64,000 nucleotides of DNA, taken from positions 62,001-126,000 of the forward strand of contig JAXMBK010000004.1 of NCBI GenBank assembly GCA_046349935.1. The letters run 5' to 3'. How positions within the stretch are numbered: position 1 is the first letter of the stretch; each line of letters opens with the position of its first letter. Below the pieces are notes generated by a model. That model was given only the letters and a program-made list of their open reading frames with translations, did not search any database and was not told the origin of the DNA. Shown in pieces: positions 38,801 through 46,533 of this stretch. Source of the stretch: CAIXSC01 sp046349935 (GTDB lineage: Bacteria; Planctomycetota; Planctomycetia; Pirellulales; Pirellulaceae). Both the position numbers and the translations under genes were made by a program.

Positions 38801-40002
38801 CAGGCGTCGATCGTTTGCAGATTCGCGAGAACGAAGCCGTCGACGACGTGCTGCTAGGCGGGCCCGAATTTGACGATTTGGAGTTTCTCGCCGGGACGGG
38901 CGAGGCGGCCTTGCCGCGGTTTTCGGTCGCCGCGACTTCGATCGAACGTGTGTTGGGCAATGGGCAGGGCTGGGTCGGCTCGGACGACGACGACGACATC
39001 AATCTGGCGGGGCTGACCTTCACGACGCTCAGTCCGCTGGCATATGTCGATGGTCGAGCGGGGGACGATACGCTGATCGGCAGTGCATTCGCGGATTGGC
39101 TGATCGGCGGGGTGGGGAACGACTTGTTAGTGGGCGGCGGCGGCGCGGATCGGCTGGATGGCGGCGTCGGCGACGACGAACTGCGCGGCGATCTGGGCGA
39201 CGATGTGCTCGACGGCGGTCTGGGCGACGACGGCCTGTACGGCGACGGCGGGAATGATCGATTCCTGGTCCGCGGCGACGAGTTGGTGCGCGACCGTGTG
39301 TTCGGCGGCGGCAACACGGACCGCATCGTCAACGTCGGCGACGGCGATGTGGTGTTGTCGAACTTTCGCGGCGCCAGCCAAGCGATCGAGTATTGGGACG
39401 GCGGCGGTTACGGAATCGTGGGGACCGCGGGAGACGACTTCTTCGACTTTCGCAATCACCCGGCGGCGACCGACGCGTATGCGGCTTCGACGGTCGTGTT
39501 TGTCGCCGTGACGTGGGTCGACGGCCGCGCGGGGAACGACGTCATTTACGGCACGAACGGCGATGACCGGTTGCGCGGCGGACCGGGAGATGATCGGTTG
39601 TTCGGTCTGCACGGCGATGATCTGTTGGAGGGCGAGTTGGGCGACGATTTTCTGCAGGGCGGCGCCGGAAGCGACACGCTGCGCGGCGACGAGGGCGCCG
39701 ATGAACTGTTCGGCGGGGCGGGAATCGACCGTTTCATCTTTGTCGGCGACTTGTCGTCGGGGGACGTCCTCGGCGACTACGCCAGCGACGTGCTGGATCT
39801 CTCCGGCTATCCCAGCGGCGACCCCAGCCGCCGCTGGACGACGGTGTTCGTCGTCGTCGGCAGTTCGCTCGCGTCGGGGGCTGCGGCCAGCGGCGAGTTG
39901 TCGGTGATAGGTGAATCGACGTCGGAGGGGGATGTCGTGCGGAAGCGGATTCGGTTGAATGGCGTGACGGCGAAGCCCGCGGCCAGTCGAGTGGTGCTCT
40001 GA
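35860..40002 (+). CDS. LEPR-XLL protein with autotransporter-type beta strands and RTX repeats
   Basis: The protein has 1380 residues. ATG 35860 lies eight bases after AGGAGG (35846-35851). The basic N-terminus ends in LRLEHLEARRPMATL. Residues about 149-400 contain autotransporter-associated beta-strand (PATR-type) repeats: VEKTGAGTLRLDAANSHSGG, LTKRGPGRLALSRANSFSGG and FTKTGGGTLIVAGVG. No autotransporter barrel is present. The QLGA-like region (nt about 38280-38540) has lost both conserved cysteines. RTX blocks start at nt 38551, alternate with two copies of the 90-residue module and end near nt 39740. The tail is IRLNGVTAKPAASRVVL. It directly follows the glycosyltransferase gene with an 84-base gap that shows no terminator, so the two may be cotranscribed. 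Head function is unknown. Confidence 0.88.
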   Translation: MARCRQSNRRIRRTCAGRRLRLEHLEARRPMATLTWVGDVDRQWFTQRGSNTNWDGDRLPADGDTLVFGTASVGASTNDGPAGNSYSLDFRAGGHTVTGAAIRLDNPGVDVASSVGTVVLDLPLIVDGSQLQIAGGAVQATRTWTGTNGVEKTGAGTLRLDAANSHSGGFTLSGGTVDVRQDGALGVGMFTIVGGTLIAGGGARSLPNAVRFQGDLTVGGSSNVTLNAGRVGGIDLGSAARTVTVATATPSLFFDGEVSSGALTKRGPGRLALSRANSFSGGLTVTAGTVSFGDNGAAGTGTLRVEGGTLQADTASRTLANRVEVRGDFTVTGSRGLTFQGPLDLGAGAPTVRVDATTPHAWRGVANGAGFTKTGGGTLIVAGVGNEFADAVTLAQGALALESEQALGRATLHFGNASTGLSPLTLVLTAGVGLANSLVTGAAPLAPLTVQVSGGSATPTRWQGAVELRQELQVQTSAGGVLRWEGPIQNAGGERGRLRIQGGGRVELASAASDWRGALIAVGVGTVVATGESAGPGVLHGRVSIEVQSGATWRSLAAADAVAGLVGAGSAVIDGRLEVGGAEGGIAGVGGDAPEFSGRLSGGGELVWHGATDDAAWRWAGAVVEVGAFTLARGRLELDAATRLVVAGDLQLGIDDGNATGPSRATLRLELPASPIADDVGLEVQGRVRRVGDARLQLVAPADASTLAAGEAGTAYRLLNRSSEDQDAWRLLDVDGVLLGEGAPLQVADQTYYLTYAGGDGNDLELLRRPHLRGGPERDQFFAEWDESGSVEVRLNADAPVRFEPSATTPTIRLEGNGDSATLVASLSQLSGLRDADFQRLQNYLRNPRAQTFVWPGAGASTRVEWSGFATVTLAVRDVGDITAPFLKLRARRQLLIGTAGDDVLTGTNDADLILGGAGDDWLAGGGGSDWIFGGAGRDQLFGELGHDSLLGGPGDDVLWGGMGNDTLDGGAGVDQVSGDAGVDRLQIRENEAVDDVLLGGPEFDDLEFLAGTGEAALPRFSVAATSIERVLGNGQGWVGSDDDDDINLAGLTFTTLSPLAYVDGRAGDDTLIGSAFADWLIGGVGNDLLVGGGGADRLDGGVGDDELRGDLGDDVLDGGLGDDGLYGDGGNDRFLVRGDELVRDRVFGGGNTDRIVNVGDGDVVLSNFRGASQAIEYWDGGGYGIVGTAGDDFFDFRNHPAATDAYAASTVVFVAVTWVDGRAGNDVIYGTNGDDRLRGGPGDDRLFGLHGDDLLEGELGDDFLQGGAGSDTLRGDEGADELFGGAGIDRFIFVGDLSSGDVLGDYASDVLDLSGYPSGDPSRRWTTVFVVVGSSLASGAAASGELSVIGESTSEGDVVRKRIRLNGVTAKPAASRVVL

Positions 40003-40035
40003 GCGGCCCCGCCGAGCGCTTCGTCGCGGGCGTTG

Positions 40036-40896
40036 TCACTCGGAGGCGGGAACCGCATCCGCGGACGGCTTCCACGCGAGATAGCGGCGAGAATAGTCGA
40101 GGATGGCGTCGGCTAGTTGATCGGCCACTCGCTCGCGACTGCCAGCCGATCGATAGTCGCCTCCCAATTCGAGTTGGATGGCGTCGATGCCGAATTCATG
40201 GCTGCCGTAGCGTTGGACGATGTGGCCGCCCGTGAAGCCAGCTTGTTCTTTTCCAGTGTAGGGATCAGGGTGGACTTTCCAGCCGCGGGACTTGAGTAGG
40301 CCGAGAAGGCTGTTTTCGCCGGTATGAGCTTCGTCGCCGAAGCGTTCGCGCAAACGGGCGACGGTGACGCCGTTTTGCGTGCCGCGAAAGACGGTGTCTT
40401 TGGCGGCGCCTTGACCGTGCAGGTCGATCAGCAAGCCCGCTCGATGGGCGTTCTGGACGTCGCGGCAGGCGTCGGCGAGCGCGTTGTGGTAGGCATCGTA
40501 GACGTCCTTCGCCGCGGGCGATTCGTACGCCTGGGCCGGTTTGCGATTCGGGTCGAGGTATTTGCGATGCGAGCGCGCGACGACGGAGTGTGGTTTGGCG
40601 CGGGTCCGCTTCTCGAGCGCGGCGGAGACGGCGGCCGCCAGCTCTTCGGTGCCCCCGTCGCGGGCGACGACGAATCCGCCGGGCTTCCGTGCGAGCCCCT
40701 CGCCGCGGCGGGGTTCAGCGTCGGGGATGGCGAGCGTGCCGCCGTGCGGAGCGGAGAGAATGACGGGGAGCGTCCCCTTTTGGACGACCACCAAGGGGTG
40801 GGGTTCCGCGGCGAAAAGCCCATTTGCGGCGGCGGCGCAAGCGAACCCGAGGGCGGCAAGCTGCGTAAACAGACCAACGCGGTAAGTGCTTTTCAC
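40036..40896 (-). CDS. Secreted N-formylglutamate amidohydrolase-like protein
   Basis: The protein has 286 residues from GTG 40896, chosen because gaggagg lies eight bases upstream and the product then begins with a clear signal peptide (LFTQLAALGFACAAAANGLFAAE). Family features are VILSAPHGG near residue 45, SHRKYLDPNR, LLIDLHGQG and a C-terminal IDAIQLELGGDYR. These match the N-formylglutamate amidohydrolase fold, a zinc hydrolase that deformylates N-formyl-L-glutamate in histidine breakdown. A signal peptide makes that cytoplasmic role unlikely, so the substrate may be another extracellular amide. It is convergent with the preceding giant gene, with 33 bases between stops. Confidence 0.8.
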   Translation of the reverse strand: MKSTYRVGLFTQLAALGFACAAAANGLFAAEPHPLVVVQKGTLPVILSAPHGGTLAIPDAEPRRGEGLARKPGGFVVARDGGTEELAAAVSAALEKRTRAKPHSVVARSHRKYLDPNRKPAQAYESPAAKDVYDAYHNALADACRDVQNAHRAGLLIDLHGQGAAKDTVFRGTQNGVTVARLRERFGDEAHTGENSLLGLLKSRGWKVHPDPYTGKEQAGFTGGHIVQRYGSHEFGIDAIQLELGGDYRSAGSRERVADQLADAILDYSRRYLAWKPSADAVPASE

Positions 40897-41220
40897 CGAA
40901 CGGCCCTCCTCTTGGGCGAACTTGGTCGCGTGTATCGCGTGATTTGCCAATAGCTTACGTCGCTCCTGCGGAGTCGACCAGCAGTTTGCCGATAACGACG
41001 ACATTGCCGATTGCGGCCGTGTTGCCGTCTTTAACGATTTTCGACGAATTGGGGTTCTAGGGGACGTACGAGAAATGTTGCCGTTTTCGTGAGAAAAACG
41101 CTGAATCGAAATAGACTGCGGAAATGCACCGTGACACTCGGCGAGAAAAAACAGCCTGTTAGAAGAGTGCCTGCGGGGCGGAAGTAGTAACGACGTGGAA
41201 GAAGGGGAAAGGTAACGACG
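40897..41220. other. Divergent promoter region between the amidohydrolase-like and cyclophilin genes
   Basis: This 324-base region must carry both promoters. An imperfect inverted repeat (cgtttt/aaaacg, near 41081-41101) lies in it. Neither promoter can be placed with confidence. A purine-rich gaaggggaaagg at about 41200-41211 precedes the plus-strand start. Confidence 0.4.
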
Positions 41221-44200
41221 ATGAAACGCCAGGAATCACGCCAACAAACGGGATCTCGCCAGAAAGCGGAGCGAGCGTGGTGGTCGCGTTGGTTCGGGCG
41301 CAGCGAACGTCGTGAAGCGAAGCGGCGGTTGCGGCCGGCGTTGCGGTTGGAATCGCTGGAAGAGCGAACGGTCTTCACCGTGGATCACGAGATTGGCGAC
41401 CACATCCACCCCTTCTTGAAAATCATCGTCGATGGGGCGGAAGTTCCCATTCCGTCGAACATTGGCATTACTTCGACGGGCGACTATAGCCCGCACACGC
41501 ACGACGCCACGGGCAAATTGCATATCGGCGAGGGGCTGGGCGCCGGCCTCGATCAGGCGGCTCGCTACGTCACGCTGAAGGACTTCTTCGACGTCTGGCG
41601 TACGACCAATGTCGGCAACTCGTCGCTCAATAACCCCAACGCGTTCTTCAGCAGCACACAGCTGATGAATAAGACGGCCGACGCGACCCACTCGGTGTTC
41701 ATGACGGTCAACGGCGTGGCGAACACCGAGTTTGAGAATTACATTCCCGAGGACAACGACCAGATCGTGCTGTCGTATGGTTTGTCGACCGCGCCGCCGA
41801 CGCTCGCCGCGCTCCCGGACACGACGCTGCTGGGAGGTTCGCCGCTCTTAGTGCCGCTCGACGGCTATGACCCGTCCGGCGGTCCGCTGACCTTCACCGT
41901 CACCAGCAGCAATCCCGCGGTGACGCCGACGATCATCTCGGGGACGACGTCGTGGCGGATGGACGTCGACGGCTTCGGTCAGATGGTCTTTCAGTTGCTG
42001 CCGGGCCAAGCCCAACGACCCGTCGATCGCGTGGTGACGCTCACCAATCAAGGGTTCTACGACGGACTCACGTTCCATCGGATCATCAACAACTTTGTAA
42101 TTCAGGGCGGCGATCCGGCGGGCAACGGTACGGGCGGCTCGTCGTTGGGGAACTTCGACGATCAGTTCAACGTCGACCTTCAGCACAATCGCACCGGTCT
42201 GCTGTCGTATGCGAAATCGTCCGACGACACGAACAACTCGCAATTCTTCATCACCGAAGGCGCTCAACGGCACCTCGACTTCAATCACTCGATTTTCGGC
42301 GTGCTGGTCGAAGGCGAGTCGGTGCGAGATGCCATCAGCAATGTGTCGACGAACGCCAGCAACGTGCCGCTGACCAGCGTCGTGATTGATCGCGCAACCA
42401 CCTACGTCGACACGCAAAACGCTGTGTTGATGCTCAAGGCGCCCGAGGGCGCGTCGGGGACGTCGGACATCACGGTCACGGTGCGCGACGCGAACAACAA
42501 TACGTTCAGCCGAACGTTCCGCGCAACGATCACGCCGGATACGGTCAACGGCGGTCCGTTCTTGAACGACATTCCGGCGATTCGTACGACGACGAACACC
42601 CCCGTCAACTTCACGCTCACGTCGCAAGACGTCGAAGGCAACGCCGTGCAGTACACGGCCGTCAAAGGGGATTCGCTGAGTTCCACGGTCACGGTCAATG
42701 CGACGACCGGCGTCGTCACGGCCACTCCCCCGGCGAATTACGTCGGCACGATGCTGGTCAACGTCACGGTGCGCGCGGCGACGGGGCAACCCAACAACAC
42801 GGCCGATTTGGCCGATGCCGAGCAGGTGGCGATCACCGTCGCGCCGTCGGCGCCGACGGGACTCGACCTGCCGAGTGCCGCCGATACAGGCTCGAGCACC
42901 ACGGACAACATTACCAACGTGCAGTCGTTCTCGATCACCGTCAACGGCGTCACCAACGGCGCGACGGTGAAACTGTACAACGGCACGACCTTGTTGGGAC
43001 AAGCCACGTCGACCGGGACCAGCGTCACGATTCCGTTGACGAACCAAGCCGCCGGCAGCTATTCGCTCACCGCAACCCAAACGATCAGCAATATCGAAAG
43101 CGATCGATCGGCGGCATTGCCGATGGTGATCGACACGACGGCGCCGGTCATTAATTCGACCGCTCCGACGACGGCGCGCGTCGGCGAGCAATTGAGCTAC
43201 AACGTCGGCAGTCCGGAAGAGGGGACGACGGGCTTCCGCTATGAGCTGGTGAATGCACCGTCGGGCATGGTGATTGATGCGACGACCGGCGTCCTGACTT
43301 GGACTCCGACCGCCGCTCAGTCCGGCGCCGCGTCGTTCTCGATTCGCGCTATCGACCTCGCCGGCAACTCGGTTACCCAAAACGTCTCGGTCACGGTGGC
43401 CGCCGCCGCGCAGGTCCGCTTGCGACTTGCGGTCACCGATGCCAACGGCAATCCGCTGACGTCCTTGGCGATCGGTCAGGCGTTCCAACTGCGCGGCTTC
43501 GCCCAAGACTTGCGTTCGAATGCTCAAGGCGTGTACGCCGCCTATTTGGATGTGACGTACGACTCGACGATGGCCTCGGTTACTGGGGCCGTTGGGCACG
43601 GTTCGACCTTTACGGTCGCCGCCACCGGTTCGACGACCACGGCGGGGTTGATTGACGAAGTGGGCGGCGCCTCCGCGAGCTTCACGGGGGCGGGCGAGAA
43701 CGAAGTGCTGCTGTTCACCGTCCCGATGACCGCCAGCAAGTCGGGTACGCTCTCGTTCGCCAGCAATGAAGCCGATTTGGGAACCGCCCACGAGGTGCTC
43801 GTGTTCGGCTCCAATACGCCCGTCGCCACTAGCACGATCAACTACGGGACGGTGAGCGTTCAAGTCGCTTCCAGCATCAGCGCTAGCAACGACACGTTCA
43901 ACGTCAACGAAGACAGCGCCAATACCACGCTGACGGTGCTCGCGAATGATTCGGCGCCGACCGGGACGCTCACGATTACCAGCGTTGGTGCGACAAACAA
44001 CGGCGGGACGGTGACGATCGCGGCGGACAGCAAGAGCGTCGTCTACCGGCCGGCCGCCAACTTCTTCGGCGCCGACATCTTTACCTACACGGTGACGAAC
44101 GGCAGCGATTCGGCGACCGCCACCGCGACGGTGACCGTGCAGCCCGTGAACGACCCGCCGACCGCCGTCGCGGATTCGAAGTCGGTGTCGATGAACAGCA

Positions 44201-45918
44201 CCAGCAACATCCTCGATGTACTCGCCAACGACCTGCAAACGCCCGATTCGGGGGAAACGCTGCGAGTCACCGCCGTGTCGACGCCCACCAATGGCACGGC
44301 CTCGGTGGGACCGAACGGTGCGCACGTCGTCTACTCGCCGCGTGCCAATTTCACGGGGACCGAAACGCTGACATACACATTGTCGGACGGCAACGGCGGG
44401 ACCAGCACCGGGACGGTGACGATCACCGTGGCGAACACGTCCAATGCGCCCTCGGCCTCGAGCGACACGGCGACGGTGTTGGAAGACAGCGACAGCACGA
44501 CGATCAACGTCCTCGCCAACGACAGTGCGGGCGCGGCAGGCGGAACGCTCTCGGTCACCGCCGTCGGAACGACCAGCAACGGCGGAACCGTGTCGGTCAC
44601 CTCGGGCGGAGGCAGCGTCACCTACAAGCCGGCTGCGAATTATTCCGGCACGGAGACGTTCACCTACACGCTCTCCAACGGAACTCAGACGGCGACCGGC
44701 ACAGTCACCGTGACGGTGACGAACGTCAACGACCCGCCCAACGCGGTGGACGATACGGTCTCGACGGCCAAGAATTTGACCGGCGTCTCGTTCGACGTGT
44801 TGGCGAACGATGTGTCGACGCCCGACCCGACGGAAGTGCTGACCATTTCTGCGGTCACTCAACCGTCGCATGGAACGGTCTCCATCTCGGCGGACGGCAA
44901 GAAGGTGCTGTATACGCCGACGGCCGGCTACACGGGCGCGGATTCGTTCACCTACACCGTTCGCGACCCGGGCGGTCTGACCGACACCGCGACCGTCAGC
45001 GTCACGGTGCGCGACTTTGTGCCGAGTTCGCTATCGGGCTACGCCTACATTGACATCAACAACGACGGCGTGATGCAGTCGAATGAGAAGCCGCTGTCCG
45101 GCGTCACGTTCACGCTCACGGGGACCGATACAAGCAGCCAATCGGTCACGCGCACGGTGACGACCGACGCGACCGGCAAGTATGCGTTCACCGAACTGCC
45201 GCCGGGGACGTTTACCGTGGCGCAGACCCAGCCCAGCGACTTGCGCGACGGCAAAGAAACCGTCGGTTCGCAAGGCGGAACGCTCGCCAACAACGGCCTG
45301 TCGATTACGCTCGCCGAAAACACAGTCGGCGTGAACAACAACTTCGGCGAATTGCCGGCGACGCGGCACGTGCGGATTCACGACTACCTCGCGCGCACTC
45401 GTCTGTCGTACGTGACGGCGGCCGTCGATACGGCCGGTGCGGCCAAGTGGTCGATCCCCGGCCCCGGTTGGTCTGGTTACTCGTCGCTGACCGTACAAAA
45501 CTCGTCGACGGCCGGCTCGCTGCAGATTTTGGCGACGCCGACGGGCGGAACCGCTCAGCAAGCGACGATCCAGACCACCGACGCGCGCGTTCGCGTCCTG
45601 GGGACGAACAGCGGCGTCACGACCTACCGCATCTACGGCGCCCCCGCGGCGCTCAACCTGCAGGCCGTGACCACCAACACCAACTCGTCGGGCAGCGGCG
45701 GAGAAGGCGAGGCGCCGGAAGATTCGGTCGCGATTCGCGACGCGCTGCTCGCGCAATTAGCATCGTCTCCCGCATCCAACTCGTCGGCCGACACGGCAAA
45801 CTCTGGCAGTGCCGCGTCGAACGCGGCGCGCACGATTCACGATCTGTTGGCGCGGCGGACGACGAGTGCCTCGAGTTTCGCGTCGGCCGTCGATTCGGTG
45901 CACAGCGATCTCGACTAG
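41221..45918 (+). CDS. LEPR-XLL protein with an internal cyclophilin domain and tandem Ig/cadherin-like domains
   Basis: The protein has 1565 residues. The basic N-terminus ends in LRLESLEERTVFTVD. Residues about 55-180 are a His-rich module (HIHPF, HTHDATGKLHIGEG, DFFDVW, IVLSYG) also seen in other bacterial exported proteins, of unknown function. A cyclophilin-type peptidyl-prolyl isomerase domain spans about 255-390: TFHRIINNFVIQGGDP retains the catalytic Arg (R287), followed by NSQFFIT and HLDFNHSIFGVL. Then come Ig-like domains, a cohesin-like domain (about 733-885), four cadherin-like tandem-95-type domains (about 888-1266) and an SdrD-B-like domain (about 1268-1380). It has no RTX repeats and lacks the shared KP-type tail. 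It may be an extracellular folding factor with a long adhesive stalk; that is an inference. Confidence 0.88.
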   Translation: MKRQESRQQTGSRQKAERAWWSRWFGRSERREAKRRLRPALRLESLEERTVFTVDHEIGDHIHPFLKIIVDGAEVPIPSNIGITSTGDYSPHTHDATGKLHIGEGLGAGLDQAARYVTLKDFFDVWRTTNVGNSSLNNPNAFFSSTQLMNKTADATHSVFMTVNGVANTEFENYIPEDNDQIVLSYGLSTAPPTLAALPDTTLLGGSPLLVPLDGYDPSGGPLTFTVTSSNPAVTPTIISGTTSWRMDVDGFGQMVFQLLPGQAQRPVDRVVTLTNQGFYDGLTFHRIINNFVIQGGDPAGNGTGGSSLGNFDDQFNVDLQHNRTGLLSYAKSSDDTNNSQFFITEGAQRHLDFNHSIFGVLVEGESVRDAISNVSTNASNVPLTSVVIDRATTYVDTQNAVLMLKAPEGASGTSDITVTVRDANNNTFSRTFRATITPDTVNGGPFLNDIPAIRTTTNTPVNFTLTSQDVEGNAVQYTAVKGDSLSSTVTVNATTGVVTATPPANYVGTMLVNVTVRAATGQPNNTADLADAEQVAITVAPSAPTGLDLPSAADTGSSTTDNITNVQSFSITVNGVTNGATVKLYNGTTLLGQATSTGTSVTIPLTNQAAGSYSLTATQTISNIESDRSAALPMVIDTTAPVINSTAPTTARVGEQLSYNVGSPEEGTTGFRYELVNAPSGMVIDATTGVLTWTPTAAQSGAASFSIRAIDLAGNSVTQNVSVTVAAAAQVRLRLAVTDANGNPLTSLAIGQAFQLRGFAQDLRSNAQGVYAAYLDVTYDSTMASVTGAVGHGSTFTVAATGSTTTAGLIDEVGGASASFTGAGENEVLLFTVPMTASKSGTLSFASNEADLGTAHEVLVFGSNTPVATSTINYGTVSVQVASSISASNDTFNVNEDSANTTLTVLANDSAPTGTLTITSVGATNNGGTVTIAADSKSVVYRPAANFFGADIFTYTVTNGSDSATATATVTVQPVNDPPTAVADSKSVSMNSTSNILDVLANDLQTPDSGETLRVTAVSTPTNGTASVGPNGAHVVYSPRANFTGTETLTYTLSDGNGGTSTGTVTITVANTSNAPSASSDTATVLEDSDSTTINVLANDSAGAAGGTLSVTAVGTTSNGGTVSVTSGGGSVTYKPAANYSGTETFTYTLSNGTQTATGTVTVTVTNVNDPPNAVDDTVSTAKNLTGVSFDVLANDVSTPDPTEVLTISAVTQPSHGTVSISADGKKVLYTPTAGYTGADSFTYTVRDPGGLTDTATVSVTVRDFVPSSLSGYAYIDINNDGVMQSNEKPLSGVTFTLTGTDTSSQSVTRTVTTDATGKYAFTELPPGTFTVAQTQPSDLRDGKETVGSQGGTLANNGLSITLAENTVGVNNNFGELPATRHVRIHDYLARTRLSYVTAAVDTAGAAKWSIPGPGWSGYSSLTVQNSSTAGSLQILATPTGGTAQQATIQTTDARVRVLGTNSGVTTYRIYGAPAALNLQAVTTNTNSSGSGGEGEAPEDSVAIRDALLAQLASSPASNSSADTANSGSAASNAARTIHDLLARRTTSASSFASAVDSVHSDLD

Positions 45919-46032
45919 ACGCAGGGATCAAGTCTTGCTAGGTTTCGCGCGGCGCGATGATGGATAGGCGAGTTCGTATGGATGCGGCTCGCCGTCGCGA
46001 TGGTCGGACCGGACGGGTACGGAGACCCAGCG

Positions 46033-46473
46033 GTGAAGAAACTCAACGTGCGATTGATTGCCGGCGCCGCGTTACTGGCCGGCGCCACCACTTACTTGGC
46101 CTATTTGGGCTCCGCCTCCAATTGGCGGTACTACGTGCACGTCGAGGAATGCTGCCAGCGAGTGGAGCAGCTTGCGGGGAAACGCGTGCGGGTTAATGGA
46201 CTTGTGGCTCGCGAATCGCTGGAAGTGCAAGGCGACCGGGCGCAAGCGCAGTTTACGCTGACTGGCGGCGAAGGTTGTCTCCCCGTGCTCTGCCGCGGCC
46301 AAGTGCCCAGCGATCTGCGCGAGAATACGGAAGTGATCGTCGAAGGAGTGCTCAGCCGCGACGGCGTACTGCATGGCGACAAGATCTTGACCGACTTCCC
46401 CCGCGATGTTCGCTTCGCCGAACGGCCGACGCGCGTGCCCGACCAGCCGTCGAAAGACGCGACGCGGCGGTAG
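46033..46473 (+). CDS. CcmE-like membrane-anchored OB-fold protein lacking the heme-binding motif
   Basis: The protein has 146 residues. GTG 46033 is preferred because ggag lies about eight bases upstream and the product then starts VKKLNVRLIAGAALLAGA, one transmembrane anchor as in CcmE. The core AGKRVRVNGLVARESL, QAQFTLTGGEGCLPVLCRG, PSDLRENTEVIVEGVL matches the CcmE OB-fold, the periplasmic heme chaperone of cytochrome c maturation. The C-terminal His-x-x-x-Tyr that covalently holds heme in CcmE is absent; the corresponding stretch reads GDKILTDFPRD. It may therefore be a divergent member with another role. No other ccm gene is nearby. Confidence 0.65.
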   Translation: MKKLNVRLIAGAALLAGATTYLAYLGSASNWRYYVHVEECCQRVEQLAGKRVRVNGLVARESLEVQGDRAQAQFTLTGGEGCLPVLCRGQVPSDLRENTEVIVEGVLSRDGVLHGDKILTDFPRDVRFAERPTRVPDQPSKDATRR

Positions 46474-46483
46474 ATGCCAATCC

Positions 46484-46523
46484 GGTGGGCCCGCGCTCGC
46501 TGTGCTCGCTTGGCCCACCCTAC
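46484..46523 (-). repeat. Dispersed 40-bp palindromic element (copy 1, reverse orientation)
   Basis: Read on the minus strand it begins gtagggtgggccaagcgagc and ends gcgagcgcgggcccacc. The ends ggtgggcc/ggcccacc are inverted repeats, so the element can form a hairpin. It lies between the convergent CcmE-like and lipoprotein genes. Confidence 0.85.
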
Positions 46524-46533
46524 AGCGACAGCG

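Noticed and set aside
35860..40002. Classical autotransporter
   Set aside because: Autotransporter-type beta strands are present, but there is no C-terminal barrel; the C-terminus is RTX plus the shared tail.
40324..40953. Plus-strand frame of 209 codons opposite the amidohydrolase-like gene
   Set aside because: The minus-strand product has a signal peptide and family motifs; the plus-strand frame has neither.
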